64,000 bases of DNA from Sphingobacterium sp. GTDB lineage: Bacteria > Bacteroidota > Bacteroidia > Sphingobacteriales > Sphingobacteriaceae. Location of the stretch: contig JAIRVH010000192.1 in the NCBI GenBank assembly GCA_031253985.1, positions 62,001-126,000 of the forward strand, in the 5' to 3' direction. Both the position numbers and the translations under genes were made by a program. Below the pieces are notes generated by a model, which saw nothing but the letters and a program-made list of their open reading frames with translations, was not told where the DNA came from and ran no database searches. Below, one piece after another: positions 55,451 through 64,000 of the stretch (the first letter of the stretch is position 1; every line of letters begins with the position of its first letter).

Positions 55451-56605
55451 TTACCCGAAGATCCATTTCGATGCCTTCGGCATTATTTTATAAAAGGACG
55501 CAACAAATGCCCAAGAGATCAAGAAGACTATGGCTGCAGTAATAGGTATCTTTAGCGATATTGGGATAGCAAGTACATTAGCCAACCAATAGCCGAAACC
55601 AACAACGAAATAGTGTACGAGATAAATACCAAAACCACATTTAGTTATGTTTGAGAAAACTGTCATCCATTTTACCGAAGCAAGCTTAAACGTACGTACC
55701 AACAAAAAGATGGCTAAAGTCATCATAAGTACCTGAGGAGAACAATATAAAAAAAATAGTTCGATCTGTTCTTCACTAGAATCCGGATTGGCTGCCATCC
55801 ATTTGAAACCACTATAGGTGATCGCATAGCCGATAATAAATAAGGGTATACTTACTAAAAGTGTTCTACGAAAAGACCATGCTTTCAGCCTATGGGTCAA
55901 TACATACCCGAGCAGTAAATACCCATTGAATCCGGCAAAATAATAAAATGTACCAAAGGTATTCCATGCACTAAGACCAAACAGCTCTTTGTCGTAAAAT
56001 GAATATGCATAAGGTAAAAAGAGCGTGCACAGCCAGATTCCAAAAAATACTTTTTGCTGTCCCAGAGTTGATTTTTCTACCCATGCGGAAAAAAATGGCA
56101 TGTAAAGATATAGACCTATCAGCATATAGATATACCACATCGGCACAGTATAGACATTAAACTTGATTGGAATTAAAGAAATCTGAACAAGCGCATTTTC
56201 AAAAGTTTGGGGAGCGTCTTTCGGAGCATAGGCAAATACTTCCGATATGACCGTAGATGGTAGTCCGAGAACCCCTGTTATCCATGGAAAAAGATTGTAA
56301 AGTACAGACCATAATAAAAATGGAACTGTTATACGCAAAAGGCGCTTTCTGTAAAATTCGCCAATGCTCATTTTCACAGGAAGTAACAATAATCCAGTAA
56401 TCATGACAAAAATAGGAACACATGGTCTGAGAACTGATCCGTAGATAGACCCCCAATAATTAAAATCCGGATTAGAACGTGCCTCAGCTGATACATTAAA
56501 TGGGTCTGAACAATGAATGGCAATCACCATGAATATAGAGATAAAACGTAGCACATCGACCCAAGCGATTCTTGGCTGATCAACATTTGAAATGGAAGTT
56601 TGCAT
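55451..56605 (-). CDS. Acyltransferase 3 (OafA-type) membrane protein
   Basis: 384 residues with about ten transmembrane helices. It opens with RIAWVDVLRFISIFMVIAIH, where the Arg/Asp and the final His match the conserved acyltransferase-3 start, and continues with the usual helix pattern (FYRKRLLRITVPFLLWSVLY). Family members transfer acetyl or similar groups to sugars of surface polymers at the inner membrane. The acceptor is unknown, and no surface-polysaccharide cluster is adjacent. Confidence 0.9.
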   Translation of the reverse strand: MQTSISNVDQPRIAWVDVLRFISIFMVIAIHCSDPFNVSAEARSNPDFNYWGSIYGSVLRPCVPIFVMITGLLLLPVKMSIGEFYRKRLLRITVPFLLWSVLYNLFPWITGVLGLPSTVISEVFAYAPKDAPQTFENALVQISLIPIKFNVYTVPMWYIYMLIGLYLYMPFFSAWVEKSTLGQQKVFFGIWLCTLFLPYAYSFYDKELFGLSAWNTFGTFYYFAGFNGYLLLGYVLTHRLKAWSFRRTLLVSIPLFIIGYAITYSGFKWMAANPDSSEEQIELFFLYCSPQVLMMTLAIFLLVRTFKLASVKWMTVFSNITKCGFGIYLVHYFVVGFGYWLANVLAIPISLKIPITAAIVFLISWAFVASFYKIMPKASKWIFG

Positions 56606-56682
56606 CTTTAAAACAGTTGAGTAAGCTACAAAAATAGAAAATCTGACTTCGACTAATTTTTAAGTAGTTAAAGAAAATAGAA

Positions 56683-57246
56683 CTATTTCCGTAGAGCGCA
56701 CAGTGTTACATGCGATATTCCAAGATAGGATGCTATGTATCCTAAATTTACCCTCTGCATCAATTTTGAGTGATTTGCCATAAAATCTTCATACCGTTTT
56801 TCTGCCGAAAGATAAAACCGATTGATCAACCGGCGCTCCATCTCAACAAAAGCTTTTTGATGGACATAACGCATCCAGTTGGCAATATCGGCATCACATC
56901 GGCACAACATTTCCAACTGATCTATTGCCATATAGTATAAGACCGAATCTTCGAGAATCTGTACTGTTTCAGTTTCATATCCCGACACAGGCCCGTGAAA
57001 ACTTTTTGTTGAATAGAGCAAATCGCCCTCTTTGCTAAACCAGGATGTAACTTCTCTTCCATCGAGGATGGTGTAAGCACGGGCAATTCCTTTTTCTACA
57101 AAATAGATATTCTTGTCCGTCCTATCCGGCTGTATCAACTTCGTCTTCTTCGGTACATTCAGACGACTTAGATGGCTCACCAATATTTCCAAAGACTTGT
57201 CTTTTATATCAAAATGCGTACGTATAGATGCAATAACATTATCCAT
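56683..57246 (-). CDS. Crp/Fnr-family transcriptional regulator
   Basis: 187 residues. A cyclic-nucleotide-binding-like domain (about 20-120, with KNIYFVEKGIARAYTILDGR and SWFSKEGDL) and a helix-turn-helix near the end (LGYIASYLGISHVTLCALRK). No cysteine cluster suggests iron-sulfur sensing. It is divergent from the fatty acid desaturase gene with a shared ~210-bp region, so it may control it. Confidence 0.87.
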   Translation of the reverse strand: MDNVIASIRTHFDIKDKSLEILVSHLSRLNVPKKTKLIQPDRTDKNIYFVEKGIARAYTILDGREVTSWFSKEGDLLYSTKSFHGPVSGYETETVQILEDSVLYYMAIDQLEMLCRCDADIANWMRYVHQKAFVEMERRLINRFYLSAEKRYEDFMANHSKLMQRVNLGYIASYLGISHVTLCALRK

Positions 57247-57457
57247 TGAAGGTTATATTCAATTGTTGGGTAAGTAATAAAACTAAAGAAAACAAATTTA
57301 TAAAAATAGTATTGCATCTATATAATCTCTGAAAATGCGAGCAATAGCAGCGAGTTGATCTGTTCAGCGTCGGTGAATATGTTAAATTTTTGTTATTAAC
57401 ACTTTTTAACCTGATTATATGGTAGCTTAGCCGATATAATAATTTAGATCAACCACA

Positions 57458-58489
57458 ATGCCCTTTTTAGATCATGTTCTACAAGTTCCTACCTACGGAT
57501 GGAAAGACAACGATGGAAACCTCGTAAAACCTAGTAAAAAACAACTTCTTAATGAATTCTTCAAACGTCTAAATATCTTTAAAGACAAACGCAACTGGTT
57601 GCCATTTTTTAGCTGGCTAAAAGTGGCTTGCCTCATTCCTTTTTTTGTTTTATTCTTAGTATACCATTTCAACTGGTGGACAGTACTGGCTGCCTTTATT
57701 TACAGCATGATCGTCATGGGGACCCATGGAACGATATGGCATCATCGATTTGCCACGCACGGAGCCTTCAAATTTCGGAATGGATTCTGGCGTTTTTTCA
57801 CACAAAATCTGACCATCAATGTAATTCCTGAAGAGATATATGTGATTTCGCATCATGTCCATCACGCAAAATCTGATAAACCAGGTGATCCCTATAATGC
57901 ACAAGCTGGATTTTTGTACTGTTTTCTAGCGGATGTAAATCACCAGCCTATTGCAAAGGACCTTACCGAAAATTCTTATAACCGTGTAAAACTTCTTATG
58001 CGCCATACAGGTGTAGCAGCCAACAGCTATGGACAATATCAAAAGTGGGGCTCTTATGTAAATCCTACCCATGCAATAGCATCCTGGATACTGAACTGGG
58101 CTTTTTGGTATGCCATCTTTTATTTGATCGGCGGCCATGCACTAGCATGTACGCTCTTCGGCGCTGCTGGATTTTGGGCTGTGGGTGTAAGGACATTCAA
58201 CTATGAAGGTCACGCGAAAGGAGAAGACAAACAACGTGAAGGCATTGACTTTAATGAAAATGACAAATCAATAAATCAACTATGGCCAGGAATTGTTGCG
58301 GGCGAATGGCACAACAATCATCATTTGTATCCAAAAAGTGCACGAAGCGGTTTTAAACCTTATCAAATTGATCTTGCTTGGTGCTATATTAAAATGATGC
58401 ATAAATTAGGTGCAGTTAGCAGCTATCGCGATGACAAAAAAAGATTCAACGAACAATATCATATCCCCTATCTGAAATCAAAGGTTTAA
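57458..58489 (+). CDS. Membrane fatty acid desaturase
   Basis: 343 residues with several transmembrane helices. The three His boxes of acyl-CoA or lipid desaturases are present: HHRFATH (H95, H96, H101), HHVHH (132-136) and HNNHH (285-289), which bind the di-iron centre. It introduces a double bond into acyl chains in the inner membrane using O2. The gene is divergent from a Crp-like regulator and has no downstream partner on its strand. Confidence 0.9.
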   Translation: MPFLDHVLQVPTYGWKDNDGNLVKPSKKQLLNEFFKRLNIFKDKRNWLPFFSWLKVACLIPFFVLFLVYHFNWWTVLAAFIYSMIVMGTHGTIWHHRFATHGAFKFRNGFWRFFTQNLTINVIPEEIYVISHHVHHAKSDKPGDPYNAQAGFLYCFLADVNHQPIAKDLTENSYNRVKLLMRHTGVAANSYGQYQKWGSYVNPTHAIASWILNWAFWYAIFYLIGGHALACTLFGAAGFWAVGVRTFNYEGHAKGEDKQREGIDFNENDKSINQLWPGIVAGEWHNNHHLYPKSARSGFKPYQIDLAWCYIKMMHKLGAVSSYRDDKKRFNEQYHIPYLKSKV

Positions 58490-58570
58490 AAGATGCATAA
58501 GCCTACATAGGACCTTTCTTCTTTATGCAAATAATCAGTGCTGCCAGTTCTCATGCTGTTTCATAGCCTG

Positions 58571-58785
58571 CGGATTTCACAGGAAGAAGATTTTCGAACG
58601 CGGAGATAATAATTGTAGCGTATTCTTCCTGTGCATCCGGTCGAGTAGCTCTGCCAGCAGCTCGATTTTTTCAAGATTACAATTCCATTTTATAGGCTAT
58701 CGCAAAATATGCATATAAAGTGAAATTCAATTCCTCAATGGGGTCTGCGTAGCCCGTAATCCCATACCGTAGTCGGTATTAAACA
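58571..58785 (-). pseudogene. Decayed copy of the CinA-like gene
   Basis: About 210 bp here aligns with 35,830-36,045 of the intact CinA-like gene; for example, a run of more than 30 bases around TATAGGCTATCGCAAAATAT is identical in both. Several one- and two-base deletions (near 58,670 and 58,684) shift the frame. The copy ends near 58,785, exactly where the next minus-strand gene's stop codon lies, so the two may have been joined by a rearrangement. Confidence 0.75.
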
Positions 58786-59093
58786 TCTATTTTCTTTTCG
58801 CCGATGACCACATCTCCGCGAAAAGATCTTAAGTATCCTTCAAATGCTATATTCAATCCTTCAATAATAAGTGTATCGTGTACATCGATGTCACCAATTA
58901 CCCTCTTATCATCATAGCCATCACCGACGATCGCCAAGACACAGTTCTCGCTTCCTTTTGCGAAAAGTCCGACCCCTACTATTTCTTCGCCAAATTTCAC
59001 AAACCAGGTTTCTTCCTTATGGTCATCAGTCGCGTTCGGTATGTGTATAGCCTGCTGCAGGTTTTCACATTTAACAAGATCAAAATTCATTTG
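58779..59093 (-). CDS. Small hypothetical protein
   Basis: 104 residues from ATG 59,091-59,093 (MNFDLVK). A longer start at 59,129 has a non-coding look. It is beta-rich and acidic (FVKFGEEIVGVGLFAKGSEN), with no signal or membrane segment. I do not recognise the family. Its last codons run into the CinA-like remnant, so the C-terminus may have been altered. Confidence 0.5.
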   Translation of the reverse strand, partial: QMNFDLVKCENLQQAIHIPNATDDHKEETWFVKFGEEIVGVGLFAKGSENCVLAIVGDGYDDKRVIGDIDVHDTLIIEGLNIAFEGYLRSFRGDVVIGEKKIDV

Positions 59094-59335
59094 CTTTACT
59101 AATATTCTAATATTACAGCTATAAGACAACGCTCAATAAACTATTGTTTTCATAGAAATGACTCTAAAATAACGAGTCCTCATGAGTGGGCGTTATGCCA
59201 AGACTGATCTATGACAAATATTCCCCAGTTTGATCTTTAATTTTCAGGAGACTTCGCGTATTGTATTTTAATCTCCGTTAAAAATATAAGATAAGACCTA
59301 TCCCCGCTTACTGCATTTTTTTATATTTGGACTAA

Positions 59336-59896
59336 ATGAAACTCATACCTTATCTACTTAGGCATATAAAATTGAACAATGCCGAATGCGAAGCTATAGA
59401 CAACGCCTTTGCTACGGAAACTTTTGCAAAAGGTACTATACTGGCACAGCCTGAAAATCACCACCAAAATGTTTATTTCATTGAAAAAGGATTATTACGT
59501 GCTTTTTATAACTTAGATGGAAAAGATATTACTCATTATTTTTTTGATGAGAATAATTTCCTCGTATCCTTTGAAAGTATTTTCTTTAACCGTCCTCATC
59601 CATATGGCAAACAGGTGCTAGAAGAAACCTGTTTGCGTGTCATCCCCTACAGTAAACTCGATGCACTCTGTGATTTCATCCCTGCTTTTAAAGACTATCA
59701 ACTGCAGGTATCGCTGCAAACGGTTAGTATGTTATCAGATAAAATTCTTGCGCTGCAATTTCAGACCGCCGAACAACGTTATAAAAATCTCCTCGACAAG
59801 TCTCCCGGTATTTTACTAAGAGCTCCTCTAGGACACATAGCGTCCTACTTAGGCATTACGCAGCAAACACTGAGCGTGATACGCGCAGGCAAGTAA
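59336..59896 (+). CDS. Crp/Fnr-family transcriptional regulator
   Basis: 186 residues: a cyclic-nucleotide-binding-like beta roll (HHQNVYFIEKGLLRAFYNLD, DITHYFFDENNFL) and a C-terminal winged helix (GHIASYLGITQQTLSVIRAG). It resembles the other two Crp-like proteins of the window in size and plan. It lies directly upstream of the frameshifted DUF2147-like gene on the same strand. Confidence 0.88.
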   Translation: MKLIPYLLRHIKLNNAECEAIDNAFATETFAKGTILAQPENHHQNVYFIEKGLLRAFYNLDGKDITHYFFDENNFLVSFESIFFNRPHPYGKQVLEETCLRVIPYSKLDALCDFIPAFKDYQLQVSLQTVSMLSDKILALQFQTAEQRYKNLLDKSPGILLRAPLGHIASYLGITQQTLSVIRAGK

Positions 59897-59979
59897 GTGA
59901 TTTCATTATTTAAGATATCTTAAAAACACTGCCGATTATTTTAATTTGCTTTGCAGTATCACATCTTAAATAATATCAT

Positions 59980-60313
59980 ATGAAGAAAGTACTCTCCTCT
60001 ATTCTAATCATGTTCATGACGATGACTACCATTGCTCAGTCCGCCAATGATAACTTTGTAGGTAAATGGAAAAACTGAAGAAGGATTTATCATCACGATC
60101 ACTAACAACAATGGAAAATTCTCTGGTGTTGATCCCAAAGGCCGTCCTACCCTCTATAATGTGCGTTTTGAAAAAAATGAATGGAAAGGGACCGTGGAAA
60201 ACCATGATACTGGCCAGAAGGGGAATTGTGAAATGTACCTAATGGGGAAAAAACTGAAAATTGTGGCGCATAAAGGCATTTTTTCAAAAACTCTTTATTG
60301 GGCAAAACAATAA
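59980..60313 (+). pseudogene. Frameshifted DUF2147-like exported protein
   Basis: An ATG at 59,980 opens a signal-peptide-bearing frame MKKVLSSILIMFMT...VGKWKN that stops at TGA after 32 codons. If one A is removed from the AAAAA run near 60,071, the frame continues VGKWKTEEGFIITITNNNG to a stop at 60,311-60,313 and gives a complete protein of about 110 residues. The WKTEEGF start and overall length fit DUF2147-type envelope proteins of unknown function. A sequencing or assembly error at the A run cannot be excluded. Confidence 0.6.
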
Positions 60314-60327
60314 GCGAGGATGTATAC

Positions 60328-60366
60328 TAAAAAGACCCCTGTAAGATATTTATAGGGATCTTTTTT
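60328..60366 (+). terminator. Terminator after the DUF2147-like gene
   Basis: AAAAAGACCCC pairs with AGGGATCTTTTTT with one bulge and leads into a T run. The remaining part of the gap to 60,705 is AT-rich and probably contains the promoter of the glycosyltransferase gene. A 49-codon minus-strand frame there is too weak to call. Confidence 0.6.
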
Positions 60367-60705
60367 AAACTTTTTTTCCGCTAGCTCGATTCGCTCGTAA
60401 CGACTTTAGAGGTCGAAGCCAACAAAGATAGACCATAACCTACATCGGCACAAAACAATAGACTTTGAGTTCCGTTAATCTCTAAATTTTCCCACCCTAA
60501 TGAACGATTGACTAATTCGAAGATAAAAAATCACATAAAACAGATGTCAAAATAAAAAAGTTTTAAATAAAAAAATATTTAATTATCTGATAAATTTCAC
60601 ATCAGTTTAGTTGTTCAAATGAAATAAATTATTTATTTTCAAAGTACTTTATAATTAAGGAATATTTATTGTCCAAACAATTATAACTAATATTATGCTT
60701 TAGCC

Positions 60706-61461
60706 ATGAAAAATTATGGAATAGTCATCCCATGCTATAACGAAGAAAAGAGATTACCCTATAAGGAATTTATAGACTTCGCCCAAAAACACCAAGAGGT
60801 ATTGCTGTGTTTTGTAAATGATGGGAGCAAAGACGATACGCACACGCTGTTAAAAACTTTGCAAACTGCTCAACCTGAAAATATAGATGTGCTTAATCTA
60901 GAACAGAACGGTGGAAAAGCTGAAGCGGTAAGGCAGGGGATGCTGCATATATTTAGAAACTCAAACGCTAAATTAATCGGTTTTTTGGACGCTGATCTTG
61001 CAACATCAGCTGAAGAATGGTTAGAAATGGCATTATATAAAGAAAAGCTTCCACAATACGGTGCCATAGTCGGAAGCAGGATACAGCGATTGGGAGCTAG
61101 TATCTTGCGAGATGATAACCGGTCCATGTTTAGTAAAATGGTCAAAAAATTTATCCGCGTTATTTTAAAAACGCCTTTTCAGGACACTCAATGCGGTGCC
61201 AAGATATTTACCCGCGATCTCGTTCCATTCTTGTTTAAAAATCCATTTATGACACCCTGGCTTTTTGACATCGAAATTTTTCTAAGGCTTCAAAAAAAAT
61301 TTGGTAAAACCACCCTGCAGAAAGGCGTACTCGAATATCCGCTCATGAACTGGAAAGAGGTAGGTGACTCAAAACTAAAAATGAAACACGCTGTAAAAAT
61401 CCCCATGCAACTTGCCAAACTATATTATCAGTACCATTTAAACGGAGACAAAAAAATATAA
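60706..61461 (+). CDS. Family 2 glycosyltransferase, dolichyl-phosphate glucosyltransferase-like
   Basis: 251 residues, cytoplasmic. The GT-A fold is clear: YGIVIPCYNEEKRLPYKEF, FVNDGSKDDT, the DxD motif at D95-D97 (GFLDADLA), then GSR and DTQCGAKIFTRD. The nearest known group transfers a sugar from a nucleotide donor to a polyprenyl phosphate (ALG5/DPM type). It begins 24 bp before the next gene, a large membrane protein, so they are probably co-transcribed. The pair may make and use a lipid-linked sugar. Confidence 0.88.
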   Translation: MKNYGIVIPCYNEEKRLPYKEFIDFAQKHQEVLLCFVNDGSKDDTHTLLKTLQTAQPENIDVLNLEQNGGKAEAVRQGMLHIFRNSNAKLIGFLDADLATSAEEWLEMALYKEKLPQYGAIVGSRIQRLGASILRDDNRSMFSKMVKKFIRVILKTPFQDTQCGAKIFTRDLVPFLFKNPFMTPWLFDIEIFLRLQKKFGKTTLQKGVLEYPLMNWKEVGDSKLKMKHAVKIPMQLAKLYYQYHLNGDKKI

Positions 61462-61484
61462 AATATTAGTACAGCATCAATACA

Positions 61485-64000
61485 ATGACATTGGATAAAT
61501 CTATCTGGGATGATTTTAGAGGAAAAAAACTCTTACTCACCGCAATGTCACTTGCGCTGCTGACCCATGGGGTAATTATTTATTATACACTGCCTCAAAC
61601 TTATGATGCTTTCGTACATATATTTTTTGCCGACCATTATAGTCGATTTTGGTTTGAACCCTGGGATTACCGTTGGTATACCGGCTTTCTAACAATCAGT
61701 TATCCGCCACTGGTCCATCAGTTGATCGCGCTACTGAGTAAAATTTTCCCGCTGAAAGTTGCCTTTTGCATTTACGCTGTTGTGATATTGGAAATCTTAC
61801 TTGTGGGTGTATACCGGTTTAGTAAACTGTTTTTTGACAAGACCACAGCAGGTGTAGCCGCTCTGCTCACCGTCATACTCAGTTCTATTGCCGAGACTCT
61901 CCATGTTTTTGGTCAAATGCCTACGCTGACAGGGCTTGCATTTCTGCTAAATGCACTACCATTCTTATACATGTACCTTGTCAGGGGCCGGCCTATTTTT
62001 CTAATTATGTCACTATGCTTTTTTGCTGTCGTCATCTGCTCCCATCATGTGACAGCCATATTTGGAATGGCATTTTTTGTAGCTCCGACAGTATTTATGG
62101 CGCTTACTGATATATTGCCCAGGAACAAATCCAAAACTAATTTTTTTCATTTTATTATCAATGTCGCGCTTACGGCTTTTAAAAAATATAAAGGTCTCAT
62201 CATTTTCGGCACATGTATGATAATATTGGCGGCAGGACTGATTTTTCCGTATTGGTATTGGAGTAAAACCGATCCGATAACACAAGTATCGATTCCACAT
62301 GGCTCAAGAGACAACTTTTTCAAAAAAACATCGTCTGGACTTGTCTTTTATATTATACCATTGACATTAATTTTTGCCTTCCTCCCTGCTATAACGCATT
62401 CGCTGCTTCGGAATAAAAGATTTCTGGGATGGGTGGTTTCATTTTTTCTCTGTTTATTATTAGGGAGCGGCGGCACCACCCCTCTTCCAAAAATGATATT
62501 GGGCAAGAATGCTTTCGAAATACTTACCTTAGACCGTTTCGGCTTTTGGGCATCGATTATTGCCATACCATTTATGGCACATTATATTTATTCTTTTTTG
62601 GCGGGGAATTCCAGAATATGGTGGATCAGCAGATTTGGATCAAGTACGCACTTTGCTCTTTCAGCAATAACCGGATTTACGTATTTCTTATTTTTAATAT
62701 TTATTTTTCATCTCGCCAGCTTTAGACCACTGCAACCTCAACCGATTGCCATCGATCCGATCAAGAACTTTCTAAACCGGGATGAACATATGCGATGGCG
62801 TTATTTAACATTGGGATTTGGCGACCAAATGGCTTGGTTAAGTGCCAATTCATTAGCTGCAACGGTGGATGGAAATTACCACTCGGCAAGAAGACTTCCG
62901 GAATTGACAAGTCGTCCTGTCGAACGATTGGAAAACGCAAAATTCTCGGGTGGATTTGGGATTGCTTCGCTAGAAGATTTCCTGACCGAAGCTCCTAAAT
63001 ACAGTTTAAAATATATTTTCTGCAACGACAGGTATTATGACCCACTCTTATATTATACCGGTTGGAATAGAACAATCAGACTGGAAAATGGAATTATGGT
63101 ATGGGAAAAAGGAAATATCCCCACCATAAAAATGACCCCTCATAAAGAGCTATCGCCCAAGTTAAAATACATGTGGGGAATTGTGCCTATATGTAGCCTG
63201 ATCATTACATGTATGCTCACACTCTGGTACCTTCGAAAGTATAAAGAGGCAGATTATTTTGTCCTGGAAGAAAAATCTGCCGACAGTTACCCCAAACCAA
63301 TTATTTTAATAACCGCCCTTCTTCCCCTCTCTTTCTTTTCGTTTTACATGATCAGACAGGTATCGGAACTTCTTTTTGTCAATGAACAGGCCAGTCCCGA
63401 ATCGACTATACTAAACTATTACAACCATCTGGACTTTCAGCAATTCGAAGAAGCTCATCGGCTTTTTTTGCCAAATCCTACATATTCTCTAGATCAATAC
63501 TTATTGGAAAAATCAGTTAATGATGGTGGGCTTTTACCGTCCTATGCAAAACTGGACAGTATTTCGATCGAAAAAGAACTGGTGACCTCCCTTCATGGAA
63601 AATATAATGTTAAAACGAGATGGATGACTTCCCTTGGCTATCAATTTAAATGCGAACCTCTTAGCTTGGTCAAAAAAGATCAAAACTGGTATATTGAACC
63701 CAGTCCATCCAAACAGACAATTCCAGAAACCCAATTGTTTGAACACAACTATCTCCTCTTTAAAAAGGCTGGCAAAAGATTGATAACAAGTTTTCCTTCA
63801 ATACGGGAAGACCGCATGAATAAACCGCGTATACAAGTCAATCAAATCAATGTAATCAGATCATTAAAAAAAACTTTTTTAACCGGAGAACTGGTAAATG
63901 TAGATGATGTGCCTTCCAATATATCTTTAAAACTAACTGTAAAATACAGTAGCGGCAGCGAAAAAACATACTTTCCAAGAGAACTTTTCCAATACAATCT
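61485..64000 (+). CDS. Large integral membrane protein, 3' end outside window
   Basis: An ATG at 61,485 opens a frame with no stop to the window end (838 codons visible). The first ~430 residues hold about ten transmembrane helices with DAFVHIFFADHY and YPPLVHQL between helices, like membrane proteins of the GT-C or PTPS-related type. Extracytoplasmic and further helical parts follow (hydrophobic stretches near residues 565-580 and 608-625), then a beta-rich C-terminal region. A sugar-transfer role from a polyprenyl carrier is suggested by the adjacent glycosyltransferase but is an inference. Confidence 0.75.
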   Translation, partial: MTLDKSIWDDFRGKKLLLTAMSLALLTHGVIIYYTLPQTYDAFVHIFFADHYSRFWFEPWDYRWYTGFLTISYPPLVHQLIALLSKIFPLKVAFCIYAVVILEILLVGVYRFSKLFFDKTTAGVAALLTVILSSIAETLHVFGQMPTLTGLAFLLNALPFLYMYLVRGRPIFLIMSLCFFAVVICSHHVTAIFGMAFFVAPTVFMALTDILPRNKSKTNFFHFIINVALTAFKKYKGLIIFGTCMIILAAGLIFPYWYWSKTDPITQVSIPHGSRDNFFKKTSSGLVFYIIPLTLIFAFLPAITHSLLRNKRFLGWVVSFFLCLLLGSGGTTPLPKMILGKNAFEILTLDRFGFWASIIAIPFMAHYIYSFLAGNSRIWWISRFGSSTHFALSAITGFTYFLFLIFIFHLASFRPLQPQPIAIDPIKNFLNRDEHMRWRYLTLGFGDQMAWLSANSLAATVDGNYHSARRLPELTSRPVERLENAKFSGGFGIASLEDFLTEAPKYSLKYIFCNDRYYDPLLYYTGWNRTIRLENGIMVWEKGNIPTIKMTPHKELSPKLKYMWGIVPICSLIITCMLTLWYLRKYKEADYFVLEEKSADSYPKPIILITALLPLSFFSFYMIRQVSELLFVNEQASPESTILNYYNHLDFQQFEEAHRLFLPNPTYSLDQYLLEKSVNDGGLLPSYAKLDSISIEKELVTSLHGKYNVKTRWMTSLGYQFKCEPLSLVKKDQNWYIEPSPSKQTIPETQLFEHNYLLFKKAGKRLITSFPSIREDRMNKPRIQVNQINVIRSLKKTFLTGELVNVDDVPSNISLKLTVKYSSGSEKTYFPRELFQYN

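Noticed and set aside
60381..60533. 49-codon minus-strand open frame between the DUF2147-like gene and the glycosyltransferase
   Set aside because: Composition is plausible (ADVGYGLSLLASTS), but there is no start and no match in the window, and the length is within chance.
1..64000. CRISPR arrays, tRNA or rRNA genes, insertion sequences, phage genes
   Set aside because: No regularly spaced repeats, cloverleaf sequences or transposase/integrase proteins were found by reading. The repeats present are decayed gene copies.

Overview
The window is chromosomal DNA of a Bacteroidota bacterium, most likely a Sphingobacteriaceae member such as Sphingobacterium. The evidence is two SusC/SusD pairs, three ECF sigma/FecR pairs each next to a TonB-dependent receptor carrying an N-terminal STN domain, many lipoproteins, weak Shine-Dalgarno signals and moderately AT-rich DNA. 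I see no rRNA, tRNA, CRISPR array, transposase or phage gene. The genus is an inference from gene content.

Layout. 0-3.6 kb: the tail of an unknown gene, a serine hydrolase, an AraC regulator and two small unknown genes. 3.6-15.0 kb (minus strand): polysaccharide utilisation locus 1, running sigma, FecR, SusC, SusD, GH29 alpha-fucosidase, GH2 beta-galactosidase-like enzyme. 15.0-21.3 kb: mixed genes (Crp-like regulator with an NAD-dependent epimerase, histidine phosphatase, fasciclin protein, exported hydroxyisourate hydrolase-like protein, DinB protein, possible immunity protein). 21.9-30.4 kb (minus): locus 2, running sigma, FecR, SusC, SusD, sulfatase. 30.7-42.2 kb: AraC regulators, an outer-membrane receptor, a VOC protein, CinA-like and DUF892 proteins, a 732-residue protein of unknown function, an orphan response regulator and a flavodoxin-fold reductase. 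42.4-51.6 kb (plus): sigma, FecR, a 1150-residue TonB-dependent receptor and three surface lipoproteins, one DUF5689-like, with no SusD. 51.7-64 kb: a truncated AraC gene, a ChaN/EreA-like lipoprotein, a tandem pair of secreted C39-like proteins, an acyltransferase, Crp-like regulators, a fatty acid desaturase, a frameshifted DUF2147-like gene, a family 2 glycosyltransferase and a large membrane protein cut by the window end.

How the genes work together. Each STN-bearing receptor probably signals through its FecR to its sigma factor, so ligand binding raises expression of the uptake genes. Loci 1 and 2 together encode fucosidase, galactosidase and sulfatase activity, which fits a sulfated, fucosylated glycan. 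The 42.4-51.6 kb locus is built the same way but has lipoproteins of unknown function in place of SusD, so its ligand is unknown.

Two patterns stand out. All three gaps between FecR and receptor genes hold RNA hairpins. The intergenic regions hold several decayed partial copies of genes that are intact elsewhere in the window (CinA, VOC, two small unknown genes). The best candidates for something undescribed are the tandem secreted C39-like proteins, in which one copy has lost the Cys and His that look catalytic, and the DUF5689 lipoprotein uptake locus.
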